DNA of 64,000 nt from Actinobacillus porcitonsillarum (GTDB taxonomy: Bacteria; Pseudomonadota; Gammaproteobacteria; Enterobacterales; Pasteurellaceae). Where the stretch lies: assembly GCF_003101015.1 (NCBI RefSeq), contig NZ_CP029206.1:1995001-2059000 (forward strand), read 5' to 3'. This document shows, piece after piece, positions 37,395 through 47,624 of the stretch. The translations under genes and the position numbers were made by a program. The notes beneath the pieces are model-generated. The model was not told the origin of the DNA. It made no database searches and was given only the letters and a program-made list of their open reading frames with translations. Numbering within the stretch: position 1 is the stretch's first letter; every line of letters starts with the position of its first letter.

Positions 37395-38587
37395 TCTGCG
37401 TTCCCTCCATTTAAAATTTTATCGACCGTGAAAATGTCTTTATCGCCTCGTCCGGAAAGGTTTACCACCAGTAATTGCTCTTTTTCAGGATTTTGTTGAA
37501 TGAGTTTTAAAGCATAAGCCAATGCGTGGGAAGACTCTAATGCCGGAATAATCCCTTCATTTTTTGCCAACGCTTGGAAAGCATCAAGTGCTTCTTGATC
37601 GGTAATAGACACATAATCCGCTCGTCCAATGGCATTTAAATAAGCGTGTTGCGGACCAACAGAAGGGAAATCTAAACCGGCAGAAATTGAATAGGACTCT
37701 TCAATTTGCCCGTCTTTGTCTTGCATAATCGGGGATTTCATACCGAAATAAATCCCCGTTGTGCCGTGTTTTAACGGTGCGCCGTGTTCGCCTGTTTCAA
37801 TTCCTTTCCCTGCCGGTTCAACACCAATCAATTTTACCGCTGTTTCTTCAATAAAATCAGCAAACATACCAATCGCATTTGAGCCACCACCCACTGCGGC
37901 AATCACCGCATCAGGCAAGCGGTCTTCTTTTTCAAGAATTTGACGTTTAGTTTCTTCGCCAATCATTTTTTGAAATTCACGCACAATGGTCGGGAATGGG
38001 TGTGGACCGGCAGCCGTACCAATTAAGTAGTGAGTTGTTTCATAATTTGCCGCCCAATCTCGCATTGCTTCGCAACAAGCATCTTTTAACGAGCAAGAAC
38101 CTTTTTGTACAGGGATAACTTCCGCCCCCATTAAACGCATACGAAATACATTCGGCGATTGACGTTCCACATCTTTGGCCCCCATATAAACCACGCAAGG
38201 CATTCCCAACATTGCACAGGCTAATGCGGTCGCAACACCGTGCTGTCCTGCGCCAGTTTCCGCAATGATACGGGTTTTGCCCATTCGTTTTGCCAATAAA
38301 ATTTGCCCTAATACTTGGTTTGTTTTATGCGCTCCGCCGTGTAATAAATCCTCACGTTTTAGATAGAGCTTGGTTTTTGTTCCTTTGGTTAAATTACGAC
38401 AAAGGGTTAGAGCCGTTGGGCGACCGGCATAATTTTTCAATAAATCGGTAAATTCTGCTTGAAAGCTCGGATCTTGCTGCGCTTCTACAAAAGCTTTTTC
38501 CAACTGTTTTAATACCGGCACAAGAATTTCGGGGACATACATTCCGCCGAATTCGCCGAAATAAGGGTTAAGAAGAGTGTCTGACAT
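37391..38587 (-). CDS. trpB: Tryptophan synthase beta chain
   Basis: A 398-residue PLP enzyme that condenses indole with serine. The PLP lysine is Lys88 in [13 protein letters not shown], and the phosphate-binding loop is [27 protein letters not shown] and the C-terminal [12 protein letters not shown] are complete. No trpC, trpD or trpE is in the window, so the rest of the pathway lies elsewhere. It follows ydfG by 19 bp. Confidence 0.97.
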   Translation of the reverse strand: MSDTLLNPYFGEFGGMYVPEILVPVLKQLEKAFVEAQQDPSFQAEFTDLLKNYAGRPTALTLCRNLTKGTKTKLYLKREDLLHGGAHKTNQVLGQILLAKRMGKTRIIAETGAGQHGVATALACAMLGMPCVVYMGAKDVERQSPNVFRMRLMGAEVIPVQKGSCSLKDACCEAMRDWAANYETTHYLIGTAAGPHPFPTIVREFQKMIGEETKRQILEKEDRLPDAVIAAVGGGSNAIGMFADFIEETAVKLIGVEPAGKGIETGEHGAPLKHGTTGIYFGMKSPIMQDKDGQIEESYSISAGLDFPSVGPQHAYLNAIGRADYVSITDQEALDAFQALAKNEGIIPALESSHALAYALKLIQQNPEKEQLLVVNLSGRGDKDIFTVDKILNGGNAE

Positions 38588-38606
38588 ATTATTTTCCTGA
38601 TTTCTT

Positions 38607-39359
38607 TTAGAGATTTTTTGCGACTTTTAAACCGGCAAAAGTTTGCGCAACCGGCATCACTTCAATACGGTTAATGTTTACGTGTTCAGGTTGCTGATTG
38701 AGCCATAAAACAATGTTGGCAATATCTTCGGGTTGAATAGATTGGACATCTTTATAAACCTCGGCGGCTTTTTCATCATCGCCACGAAAACGCACATTTG
38801 AAAACTCGGTTCCGCCACATAAGCCCGGTTCAACATTACTTACTCGAACTTTTGTGCCAACCAAATCCGCTCTTAAATTTAAGCTAAATTGGGTAACAAA
38901 TGCTTTTGTTGCCCCGTACACATTACCGCCGAAGTAAGGATAATTCCCCGCAATAGAACTTAAGTTGATAATATGCCCCGAATTACGTTCAACCATTTGC
39001 GGTAAAATCAAGCGGGTTATCGTCACTAGCCCTGTAATATTGGTATCTATCATTTGCTGCCATTCAGATAAAGCAGCTTGATGAGCCGGTTCTAATCCTA
39101 AAGCTAATCCTGCATTATTTACTAATAAATCCACCGCTTGCCAGCCTTCAGGGAGGCTTGCTAATGCTTGCTTAGTGGCTTCTTCATTTCGAATATCAAA
39201 TGCAAGCGGTAGAAAATGATTACCCAGTTGCGAATGTAATTCAGCTAAACGCTCCACACGTCTGCCTGTTCCGATAACTTTGTAGCCTGCTTCAATTAAT
39301 TTAATACAAATTGCACGACCAAATCCTGATGTTGCGCCAGTTACGAATGCTGTTTTCAT
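38607..39359 (-). CDS. ydfG: Short-chain dehydrogenase YdfG (3-hydroxy acid/serine dehydrogenase)
   Basis: A 250-residue NADP-dependent SDR from the ATG of [14 protein letters not shown]. The cofactor loop TGATSGFG is at about residues 7-14, NNAG near 83, and the catalytic Ser-Tyr-Lys occurs as [11 protein letters not shown] and YGATKAF. E. coli YdfG oxidises 3-hydroxy acids such as L-allo-threonine and reduces malonic semialdehyde. It is the first gene of ydfG-trpB-trpA, which places it under the probable TrpR operator. The same ydfG-trpB-trpA order is found in Haemophilus. Confidence 0.92.
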   Translation of the reverse strand: MKTAFVTGATSGFGRAICIKLIEAGYKVIGTGRRVERLAELHSQLGNHFLPLAFDIRNEEATKQALASLPEGWQAVDLLVNNAGLALGLEPAHQAALSEWQQMIDTNITGLVTITRLILPQMVERNSGHIINLSSIAGNYPYFGGNVYGATKAFVTQFSLNLRADLVGTKVRVSNVEPGLCGGTEFSNVRFRGDDEKAAEVYKDVQSIQPEDIANIVLWLNQQPEHVNINRIEVMPVAQTFAGLKVAKNL

Positions 39360-39384
39360 TATTTTCTTCTCCGTAAAAATGTTT

Positions 39385-39421
39385 GCACTACTAAAGTAGT
39401 ACAAAAAAAGGGTTTATGCAA
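39385..39421 (-). promoter_or_regulatory. Promoter and TrpR operator of ydfG-trpB-trpA
   Basis: On the reverse strand TTGCAT (39421-39416) and TACTTT are hexamers 17 bp apart. Overlapping the -10 is an 18-bp palindrome (39385-39402) reading GTACTACTTTAGTAGTGC, which matches 14 of 18 positions of the TrpR consensus GTACTAGTTAACTAGTAC. TrpR itself is encoded at 27926-28234. Confidence 0.7.
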
Positions 39422-39425
39422 GTAA

Positions 39426-39467
39426 AAACGGTAGGAATTTTTGATTACTCATCCATTCCTACCGTTT
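39426..39467 (-). terminator. Terminator of the rdgB-ybjQ-ycgN operon
   Basis: Thirteen-base-pair arms AAACGGTAGGAAT and ATTCCTACCGTTT (39426-39438/39455-39467). In the reverse direction the stem is followed by TTTTTACTT. It lies directly after the ycgN stop. Confidence 0.8.
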
Positions 39468-39468
39468 A

Positions 39469-39924
39469 TTAAACTTCATCAATCACAAATTCAAACCAAT
39501 CAATCACATCTTTTTCGTGAATACCATGCGGAATTAGCACATTGGCATTTTTCACTGAATGAAGATCTTGCGAAATCAAAGGGTGCCAATCAAACAAAGG
39601 TTTCCCCTCATAAATCAGGCGATAAGCGCACGTTTTTGGCAACCAACCAAAATCAGGTAAATTCTTTTTCGTGAGTTTGGTGCAGTCGCTTTCCAGCTTA
39701 AAGCGGTTAGCATAATTGCCACAACGCCCTGTATCGACATCAAGTAAATTACAAGCAACACGGGTGTAATACAATTTTTCTCGCTTGCCTCGCCCTTGAA
39801 TATATTTGCGATAGCAGCATTTTCCGCACCCATCACAGAGGGCTTCCCATTCCGCCTCATTCATTTCAAGTAATGACTTTTTTTGCCAAAAAAGCGGTTC
39901 AATTTGCAAATTTTTTTGCAACAT
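39469..39924 (-). CDS. ycgN: UPF0260 cysteine-cluster protein YcgN
   Basis: A 151-residue protein with the YcgN cysteine cluster C30-x2-C33-x2-C36-C37 (LCDGCGKCCYRK), followed by further conserved cysteines (VACNLLDVDTGRCGNYANR, DCTKLT, CAYRLIYEGKPLFDWHPL). It may bind zinc or an iron-sulfur cluster; function is unknown. Its ATG overlaps the ybjQ stop by one base. Confidence 0.88.
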   Translation of the reverse strand: MLQKNLQIEPLFWQKKSLLEMNEAEWEALCDGCGKCCYRKYIQGRGKREKLYYTRVACNLLDVDTGRCGNYANRFKLESDCTKLTKKNLPDFGWLPKTCAYRLIYEGKPLFDWHPLISQDLHSVKNANVLIPHGIHEKDVIDWFEFVIDEV

Positions 39925-40244
39925 TATCTCACCACTACTGCTGTGCCGGTCGCCACGACAATAAACATTCCTTTATCGCCGCCCATAGATTGATATTCCA
40001 TAGAAACACCGACAACTGCATTTGCGCCAATCTTTTTAGCTTCCTGCTCAAGCTCTGCTAAGGCTTCTTTTCTTGCACTATTTAATTTGCTTTCATAAGC
40101 ACCGGAACGTCCGCCAATCACATCGGTAATGCTGGCTAAAAAATCACGGATAAAGTTTGCGCCTGAAACGACTTCACCAAACACAAGACCTTTATATTCG
40201 GTAATCTGTTTACCATCAATCGTTGGGGTTGTTGTAATAATCAT
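39924..40244 (-). CDS. ybjQ: YbjQ/UPF0145 family protein
   Basis: A 106-residue small cytosolic protein with the UPF0145 pattern: [60 protein letters not shown]. The family is often labelled heavy-metal-binding from structure but has no proven role. It lies between rdgB (7 bp gap) and ycgN (1 bp overlap). Confidence 0.9.
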   Translation of the reverse strand: MIITTTPTIDGKQITEYKGLVFGEVVSGANFIRDFLASITDVIGGRSGAYESKLNSARKEALAELEQEAKKIGANAVVGVSMEYQSMGGDKGMFIVVATGTAVVVR

Positions 40245-40251
40245 AATCTTC

Positions 40252-40845
40252 CTATTTCAATTGTTGTTTAAGGGATTGTAATGCCATCGCACGGTGCGAA
40301 ATTTTTTTCTTTTCCGCCGTTTCTAATTCCGCAAACGAACATTGTTTTGGCGGATAGAAAAATAACGCATCATAACCAAAACCATTTTGACCACGTTCTT
40401 CTTTTAAAATTTCGCCAAAACATTCGCCAATGGCAATTTTAGGGGTTGGATCGGTTGGGTGTTGCAACATCACAATGCAACTAACAAACTTCGCCGCACG
40501 ATCTTGATCTGCCACGTTCGCCATTTCTTCTAAAAGTTTTTTACGGTTGGCTTGATCATTACCATCTTCGCCTGCATAACGCGCCGAATATAAACCGGGT
40601 GCGCCGCCTAATGCCTCAACAGCTAATCCGGAGTCGTCTGCAATTGCCGGTAATCCCGTCATTTGCGAAGCATAGCGTGCTTTAATAAGTGCATTTTCGA
40701 CAAAGGTTAAACCTGTTTCTTCAGGGCTTTCAATGCCAAATTCGCTTTGTGCAATCACTTCAAAACCAAATTCAGCTAATACGTCCGCCATCTCTTCTAC
40801 TTTGCCTTGGTTGCCCGTGGCAAGCACAATTTTTGTTTTTTGCAT
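40252..40845 (-). CDS. rdgB: XTP/dITP pyrophosphatase (HAM1/RdgB)
   Basis: A 197-residue house-cleaning enzyme that hydrolyses dITP, XTP and dXTP to monophosphates, keeping deaminated purines out of DNA. Family motifs are [11 protein letters not shown] (residues 9-19), [25 protein letters not shown] (catalytic acidic pair), FGYDALFF and SHRAMALQ. It is the first gene of a three-gene operon. Confidence 0.94.
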   Translation of the reverse strand: MQKTKIVLATGNQGKVEEMADVLAEFGFEVIAQSEFGIESPEETGLTFVENALIKARYASQMTGLPAIADDSGLAVEALGGAPGLYSARYAGEDGNDQANRKKLLEEMANVADQDRAAKFVSCIVMLQHPTDPTPKIAIGECFGEILKEERGQNGFGYDALFFYPPKQCSFAELETAEKKKISHRAMALQSLKQQLK

Positions 40846-40902
40846 AGGTTATTCTCTGGTTAGAAAAATACGATATTATGTAGCTTTTGTTTATATCACT
40901 TC

Positions 40903-40970
40903 GTAGGGGCAAATTACATTTGCCCCAAAACCAGCAAAGGAGCATAAGGGCGAATGTAATTCGCCCCTAC
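40903..40970. repeat. GTAGGGGC palindromic repeat, copy D
   Basis: A 68-bp element with perfect 8-bp ends (GTAGGGGC 40903-40910, GCCCCTAC 40963-40970). It contains two perfect hairpins, GGGGCAAAT-TAC-ATTTGCCCC and GGGCGAAT-GTA-ATTCGCCC. It is closely similar to copy A and lies in the 217-bp gap between rdgB and leuB. Confidence 0.85.
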
Positions 40971-41026
40971 ATAAGGAAATTAAATTTACCTTGCAACTGC
41001 TACATCATTCCAAAAAATGAGAAAAA

Positions 41027-41048
41027 GGGCGAAGTATTTTCTTCGCCC
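41027..41048 (-). terminator. Terminator of leuB
   Basis: GGGCGAAG (41027-41034) and CTTCGCCC (41041-41048) with a 6-nt loop. In the leuB direction the stem is followed by TTTTTC. Confidence 0.88.
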
Positions 41049-41062
41049 ATTGATTTTACTGA

Positions 41063-42157
<1,095 letters not shown>

Positions 42158-42243
42158 TTATGTGAAATATAAAATAAATCCGCCTTATTCTAACTAAAAA
42201 GCGAATTATGAGCTAGAATTAACTTTTGCACCAAGGAAATAAA

Positions 42244-42474
42244 ATGAAGCCCGTTTTAATCAAAATACTTCTTTTGGTATTTTTCAGTCTAAATTTAACC
42301 GCTTGTGGCACTATTGTCAGTTTATCAAGTGGCGATTATGCCGTTTATGGCGGTGTGTCAAATGATTTTTCGGTCATCCAACAAGGTGGCATATTAAGCG
42401 TACTGGCGGTTATTGATCTTCCATTAAGTTTTGTACTTGATACATTGATGCTTCCTGTTACGCTCAGTCAATAG
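42244..42474 (+). CDS. YceK/YidQ-like lipoprotein (DUF1375)
   Basis: A 76-residue small lipoprotein from the ATG of MKPVLIK (AAGGA seven bases upstream). The lipobox LTACG lipidates Cys21. The rest matches the DUF1375 pattern: GTIVSLSSGDYAVYGGV, then DLPLSFVLDTLMLPVTL. Function is unknown. It is divergent from leuB and 55 bp upstream of the fadI-like gene. Confidence 0.82.
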   Translation: MKPVLIKILLLVFFSLNLTACGTIVSLSSGDYAVYGGVSNDFSVIQQGGILSVLAVIDLPLSFVLDTLMLPVTLSQ

Positions 42475-42529
42475 ATTAACTATGCTAAAATATATTTTTT
42501 ACGGCAATCTCATATTTAAAGGATAACTT

Positions 42530-43834
42530 ATGCCAAACCAACATCTTCTTACTGCCCAAGGGGAGCGTATTGCTATTGTATCCGGCTTACGTACGCCCTT
42601 TGCTCGCCGTGATACAGGCTTTAAAGATGCTTATGCAACCAGCTTAGGAACCATGGTCACCAATGAATTATTAAGCCGTTTAGCCATTGATCGCAAAGAA
42701 ATTGAGCAACTTGTTTTTGGGCAAGTTATCCAACAACCCGATATTCCAAACCCTGCACGCGAAATTGCATTAGCGCTGAATATGCCCTATTTACAATCAT
42801 ACAGCATTAGTAGCTCTTGCTTATCAGGCTTACAAGCTATTGCCAATGTTGCCGGCAGTATTATTAGTGGCTCGATTTCTAGCGGTATTGCCGGTGGGGC
42901 AGACTCTATTTCAAATGCACCGATTAGCATTAGCCCTCGTGTTATCTATAAATTTAAATCGATCTTTAAAGCGGAAACTTTAGATGAAAAATTCCGCCGT
43001 TTTCGCAATTTTTCGTGGAGCGATTTCAAACCTCACGGTGTCAATTTAAAGGATTTTACAACGCAACTCTCTGTGGCTGAGATCTCGGAACAAATGGCTC
43101 AAGATCATCAAATCAGTCGTGCGGAACAAGATGAATTTGCCCGTTACTCCAACGAAAAAGCCGCTAATGCATGGAAATTAGGGGTATTTAAAGATGAAGT
43201 TATGCAATCTGTTCCTCGTCCATACACGGATTTTGTGGTTGCCGATACACTCATCAATGCGGCAACTAAACCACAATACTACCAACGCTTTAACCCGATT
43301 GTGAATAAGCCTTACGCCACCGTAACAGAAGCCAATATTCCACAACCGATGGACGGAGCTGCTGCTGTTCTGTTAATGAATGAAAGTAAGGCTAAAAATT
43401 TAGGACTAGAGGTATTAGGTTATATCCGTAGCTATGCGATTACCGGCAATGATATTTGGCAAAATATGTTTGCAGGTGCGACGGTTGCCAGTGCTTCTGC
43501 ATTAACACGAGCCGGTTTAACGCTCCAAGATATGGATTACATTGATATTCATGAAACCTCCGCAAGCCAAATGATTATGAATATTCGTTTATTTGAATCA
43601 GATGAATTTGCAAAAAATCAACTCAATCGTACCGCTTGTTTGGGCAAAATTGATATGGAAAAACTCAACCATTTAGGCGGTTCTATTGCCTTTGGTAACC
43701 CTCGAGCGGTAACCAGTTTAAGAACGGTAATTCAATCTCTCCATGCTCTCAAGCGTAAGGGGGGAGGTATTTCATTAGTGGCTTCAAGCGGTTTAGGCGG
43801 CTTAGGAGCAGCAATGGTTTTAGAAAGTGAATAA
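42530..43834 (+). CDS. fadI: FadI-like thiolase with degenerate catalytic residues
   Basis: A 434-residue thiolase-fold protein aligning end to end with E. coli FadI (436): RIAIVSGLRTPFARR, EQLVFGQVIQQPD, IAGGADSIS, DGAAAVLLMNESKAK, GLGGLGAAMVLESE. The nucleophile Cys is kept (SISSSCLSGLQA). The other active-site residues are not. GHP in the E. coli segment GGSIAYGHPFAATG reads GNPRAVTS here. The C-terminal Cys of LVTACAAGG is Ser (LVASSGLGG). HEAFA is HETSA. In thiolases these His and Cys residues are needed for beta-ketoacyl-CoA cleavage, so normal activity is doubtful. It starts a two-gene operon with fadJ (15 bp gap). AAAGGA precedes the ATG. Confidence 0.85.
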   Translation: MPNQHLLTAQGERIAIVSGLRTPFARRDTGFKDAYATSLGTMVTNELLSRLAIDRKEIEQLVFGQVIQQPDIPNPAREIALALNMPYLQSYSISSSCLSGLQAIANVAGSIISGSISSGIAGGADSISNAPISISPRVIYKFKSIFKAETLDEKFRRFRNFSWSDFKPHGVNLKDFTTQLSVAEISEQMAQDHQISRAEQDEFARYSNEKAANAWKLGVFKDEVMQSVPRPYTDFVVADTLINAATKPQYYQRFNPIVNKPYATVTEANIPQPMDGAAAVLLMNESKAKNLGLEVLGYIRSYAITGNDIWQNMFAGATVASASALTRAGLTLQDMDYIDIHETSASQMIMNIRLFESDEFAKNQLNRTACLGKIDMEKLNHLGGSIAFGNPRAVTSLRTVIQSLHALKRKGGGISLVASSGLGGLGAAMVLESE

Positions 43835-43849
43835 TGGCAGGATAAATCT

Positions 43850-45979
43850 ATGACAGAACAAATTGAATTAACCTTAAATCCGGAAAATACGGCTTTTCAT
43901 GTGGAAATTGATCAGAACCGTATCGCCGTTGTTCATATTCTTACCCAAGATAGCGATGCCAACTGGCTTCCTGAAACCTTTGTTGAGGAGCTAAGAAGCA
44001 TTATTGGTAAAGTCATTTATCAGCAAGCCCGCGCAGTGTTATTTATTTCTGCCCGTAAACAGAACTTTATTCAAGGTTTTAAACCGAGTATTTTGACAGA
44101 AAAAAATGAAGCGTTACTCAAACAATTTTCACAAGAAGCGCAAGCCATTATGCGAGAGTTAAATACCCTAAAAGTGCCGGTTGTGGCAGCCATTGACGGT
44201 AACTGTTTTAGCGTAGGATTAGAGCTGGCTTTGGCTTGTGATTACCGCATTGCTTCAGATGAAATCTATACACAATTCGCACTGCCACAAATTCGCTCGG
44301 GCATTTTACCTTTTGCCGGTGGAACACAACGTTTACCTCGCTTAATTGGATTAGTCCCAGCCACGGAACTCTTACTCTCGGGCGATAAAGTCAATGTCGA
44401 ACAAGCCTTAAAATTAGGGCTTATTGATATGGCTGTACCTGCCAACAGACTCTTCCAAGTGGCTTACCAACGATTACTTGATAACCAAGTGCAAAAAATC
44501 GATCCAAAACGACCGCTTACGCCATTAAAAAAATGGCGTAAACAGCTTGAAGGAAATCAATACTATCGTAATAAAGTGTTAGATCGTCTCGAAAATCGTG
44601 CTTGGCAACGTACTTTCGGTAATTATCCAGCCGTTCAAGAACTGATTGAATTGCTTAAAGAGCCTCACTTTAGAGCCGGTTTACATTTAGAACAGCAATT
44701 ACTGGCTAAACTTTTTCAAACAGAAACCTCTAGAGTGCTGATTGATTTAAAACGCACCGAACGTACCATGAAAGATAAATATGCCATTCGAGGCAATGTG
44801 CAAGATATTTCACAAGTAAGTATTCTTGGTTCAGGCTACATGGGAGCAGGCATCGCTTATCTGACCGCAAATTATGCTCAAGTGCCGGTGCGTATAAAAG
44901 ATATTCACCCTTCTGAAATTCAGAAGGCGCTACGCACCTGTTTTGAATTGATGCAAAAAGAAGCTGAACATAAGAAAATTTCCTCCGGCGTGATGATTCA
45001 AAGAATGAATTTGATTACAGGTGGCGAGCGATTAGTGGCGGCAAAATCGACAGATTTTGTGATTGAAGCAGTTTATGAGGATCTCAAACTCAAGCAAAGA
45101 ATGTTGCAAGAAAGTGAAAATTACTACAATGATCATGCAATTTTCGCAACAAATACCTCCACGTTATCGATTAAGGAAATTGCAAGTGTTGCGCAACGTC
45201 CGCAAAATGTCATTGGCTTCCATTATTTTAGTCCGGTAACAACTCAACCCATGGTCGAGATTATCCCTCACGAGGGAACATGCGAGCATACAATTGCCAC
45301 GGCGATCCACTTTGCCATTCAACAAGGCAAAGTGCCTCTTTTAGTTTCAGATACCCGAGGCTTTTTCATTAACCGCATTTTAACGCCATTACTGCTTGAG
45401 GCGATTGAATGTTTAATTGATGGGGAATCGATTGAATTTATCGACCGCTCGTTACAAGAGTTTGGTTTTAAATTAGGGCCTCTAGCTATCATTGATGAAA
45501 TGGGACTAGACGTATTAGTTAAATCTAACCCGACTTTAGTTGATGCCTTTGGCGAGCGTTTTGTGATGCCTCAGGCGGTCAATTTATTGATCCGCAATGA
45601 GCGTAAAGGGTGTAAAAATAAACGAGGTTTTTATCTCTATAATACGCAAGGCGAACGTGTACAAGAGGATAAAAGTATTTATCACGTCATGGAAACAATC
45701 GCCCAGAATGATTTGGAAGCAGAAGAAATTGCTCGCCGTTGTATCCTACGAATGATCAATGAAGCGGCTTGGTGCTTACAAGAAAATGTCATTCAATCTG
45801 CTGAAGAAGGCAATGTTGCCTCGGTATTAGGCGCTCACTTCCCACAATTTAGAGGGGGGATTTACGCTTATATAGAAAAAATCGGAGCCAAAGAGATTGT
45901 TCGCCAACTTCGATTACACGAAACACGCTATGGAAAACGCTTCAAACCTTGTGATTGGTTGGTTCAGCAGGCAGAATAA
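43850..45979 (+). CDS. fadJ: FadJ-like protein with intact dehydrogenase but altered hydratase site
   Basis: A 709-residue homolog of FadJ (enoyl-CoA hydratase plus 3-hydroxyacyl-CoA dehydrogenase). In the hydratase domain (1-190) the oxyanion-hole segment FIAGAD of E. coli reads FIQGFK, GACLGGGLE reads GNCFSVGLE, and the second catalytic Glu in LPEVQLG is Gln (LPQIRSG); the first Glu is kept. The dehydrogenase domain (about 320-600) looks functional: NAD loop ILGSGYMGAGIAY, catalytic His in FHYFSPVTTQPMVEII and the Asn in FATNTSTLSI. The length and C-terminal helical domain are complete. With fadI it would form the alpha2-beta2-type complex. Loss of hydratase and thiolase residues together suggests a changed role rather than decay. 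Confidence 0.86.
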   Translation: MTEQIELTLNPENTAFHVEIDQNRIAVVHILTQDSDANWLPETFVEELRSIIGKVIYQQARAVLFISARKQNFIQGFKPSILTEKNEALLKQFSQEAQAIMRELNTLKVPVVAAIDGNCFSVGLELALACDYRIASDEIYTQFALPQIRSGILPFAGGTQRLPRLIGLVPATELLLSGDKVNVEQALKLGLIDMAVPANRLFQVAYQRLLDNQVQKIDPKRPLTPLKKWRKQLEGNQYYRNKVLDRLENRAWQRTFGNYPAVQELIELLKEPHFRAGLHLEQQLLAKLFQTETSRVLIDLKRTERTMKDKYAIRGNVQDISQVSILGSGYMGAGIAYLTANYAQVPVRIKDIHPSEIQKALRTCFELMQKEAEHKKISSGVMIQRMNLITGGERLVAAKSTDFVIEAVYEDLKLKQRMLQESENYYNDHAIFATNTSTLSIKEIASVAQRPQNVIGFHYFSPVTTQPMVEIIPHEGTCEHTIATAIHFAIQQGKVPLLVSDTRGFFINRILTPLLLEAIECLIDGESIEFIDRSLQEFGFKLGPLAIIDEMGLDVLVKSNPTLVDAFGERFVMPQAVNLLIRNERKGCKNKRGFYLYNTQGERVQEDKSIYHVMETIAQNDLEAEEIARRCILRMINEAAWCLQENVIQSAEEGNVASVLGAHFPQFRGGIYAYIEKIGAKEIVRQLRLHETRYGKRFKPCDWLVQQAE

Positions 45980-46048
45980 TTCGTTTTTACAAGCGGTTTA
46001 ATTTCTACTAACATTTACATAAAATTTAAATAAATTGAGGTTTTCAAT

Positions 46049-47461
46049 ATGAAAAAATCTACCATTGCTCTTTCAGTGATTGGGCTATTAGGTGCTGCTA
46101 CTGTTGGCGGTAGTTACTTTACGGGCAAAATCGCAGAAGAAAAATTTAACGATTATATTGCCCAAACGAATCAATATTTTCAAAAGCATAGTTCTGATGC
46201 TTTTGGTGCTGAAATTAAAGAGATGAAATTTGAACGCCATTGGTTTAGTTCTGACGTATCTTATATGTTAGATCTTAAAATTGGCGAATCTAAAATTCCT
46301 CTTCAATATAATGATAAACTTTATCACGGTCCATTCCCAATGAATCGTGTCATGTTGGGTAAATTAACTCCTGTGGCAGCCAGCTTAGAAAGTAATATTA
46401 ACACGCCAGCAGAATTAAAAGAGTGGATTGCTACCCCTCTGTTAGGTACCGCTCGCACGGATATTGGCTATGATGAAAGTTATAGCGGTGTGGCAACAAT
46501 CAATCCAATCAAAGGTCAATATCCAGAGGGCTCTTTTAAACTTGAACTTGATAAAACGGTAATTAAGTTTGATACCGATAAGAACTTTAACGGCTCAATG
46601 TCTTATCAAACACCTGTAATTAAATATACTGTTAATGAGACAAATGGCATTATTGACGGCACTGATATCCAAGCTGAATTTAAACGAGATGAAGCTTATC
46701 GTTTTTTAAGTAACGGCAAATTTGATGCAAAAATTAAGTCTATCAAAATTTCTGAACCGGAAAATAATGATGTAATTATTGAGAATTTCCAATCTAAAGG
46801 GACACAAAATATTAAAGATGGTCGCTATATTTCTCAAAGTATCACGAATACGGATATCAAATTCGCGCATTTAGAAAAATCTGCTTCTCTCGGTAAATTT
46901 ACCTTCGACTCCGATATGGACATTGATGCGAAATCTTATGATGAAGTTATGAATGCTACTATTTATAAACCTGAAGCAAACGCACAACTTGAACAAGTTG
47001 TTGAACAATTATTGGCAAAACAGCCAAAATTAAATATCAAAGCACTTAATTTAGAAAATAGTAAAGGAAAACATCACTTATCTTTAGCAGTTAATTTAAC
47101 AAAATTACCTTCTGAAGATGAAAACAAATCACTTAAAGATATGTTAAGTGTCTTTAAACAATCAGCATTAAATCTTGTGATCAACATTCCGGCCACAGAA
47201 GAAATGATGAAGCAATTTGCAACTCTTGAGCCAACAGCAAATGAGCAAGATTCATCATCTGCAATAAAATCAGCAATGGAGGAGATTAAAGGACAAGCGG
47301 TACAAAGTGGTTTATTTAGCGTTTCAGACCAAGAAATAAAATCAAACATTACCATTGATAACGGCGAAGTTAAATTAAATGGTCGCACCGTTTCTGAAGA
47401 AGAGCTTCAAATGGCATTTTTTGTCATTGCTATGGGACTAGGTGGTTTGTTAGGAAATTAA
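46049..47461 (+). CDS. YdgA/DUF945 family protein
   Basis: A 470-residue protein with an N-terminal signal-anchor (STIALSVIGLLGAATVGGSYF) and a long periplasmic part with the YdgA/DUF945 layout: FTGKIAEEKFNDYIAQTN, FERHWFSSDVSYMLDLKI, HGPFPM, and repeated beta-strand segments. Function is unknown; some relatives have been linked to motility or envelope stress. It is 70 bp after fadJ with an ACAAGCGGT core in between. Confidence 0.82.
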   Translation: MKKSTIALSVIGLLGAATVGGSYFTGKIAEEKFNDYIAQTNQYFQKHSSDAFGAEIKEMKFERHWFSSDVSYMLDLKIGESKIPLQYNDKLYHGPFPMNRVMLGKLTPVAASLESNINTPAELKEWIATPLLGTARTDIGYDESYSGVATINPIKGQYPEGSFKLELDKTVIKFDTDKNFNGSMSYQTPVIKYTVNETNGIIDGTDIQAEFKRDEAYRFLSNGKFDAKIKSIKISEPENNDVIIENFQSKGTQNIKDGRYISQSITNTDIKFAHLEKSASLGKFTFDSDMDIDAKSYDEVMNATIYKPEANAQLEQVVEQLLAKQPKLNIKALNLENSKGKHHLSLAVNLTKLPSEDENKSLKDMLSVFKQSALNLVINIPATEEMMKQFATLEPTANEQDSSSAIKSAMEEIKGQAVQSGLFSVSDQEIKSNITIDNGEVKLNGRTVSEEELQMAFFVIAMGLGGLLGN

Positions 47462-47482
47462 AATATCTCTCACTATTGTATT

Positions 47483-47510
47483 GGGCGTAGTTATACGCCC
47501 TCTTCTCTCT
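47483..47510 (+). terminator. Terminator after the ydgA-like gene
   Basis: GGGCGTA-GTTA-TACGCCC (47483-47500) followed by a pyrimidine-rich TCTTCTCTCTT tail. Confidence 0.7.
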
Positions 47511-47624
47511 TATAAGAATCTATCCCGCACTTTTTCCATTTTTTAATTTACATAAAACACTAACCATACCAAATAATTTCAAGTAAAATACATTATTTGT
47601 TTTATTTAATAAGTGTGTGTTTTT

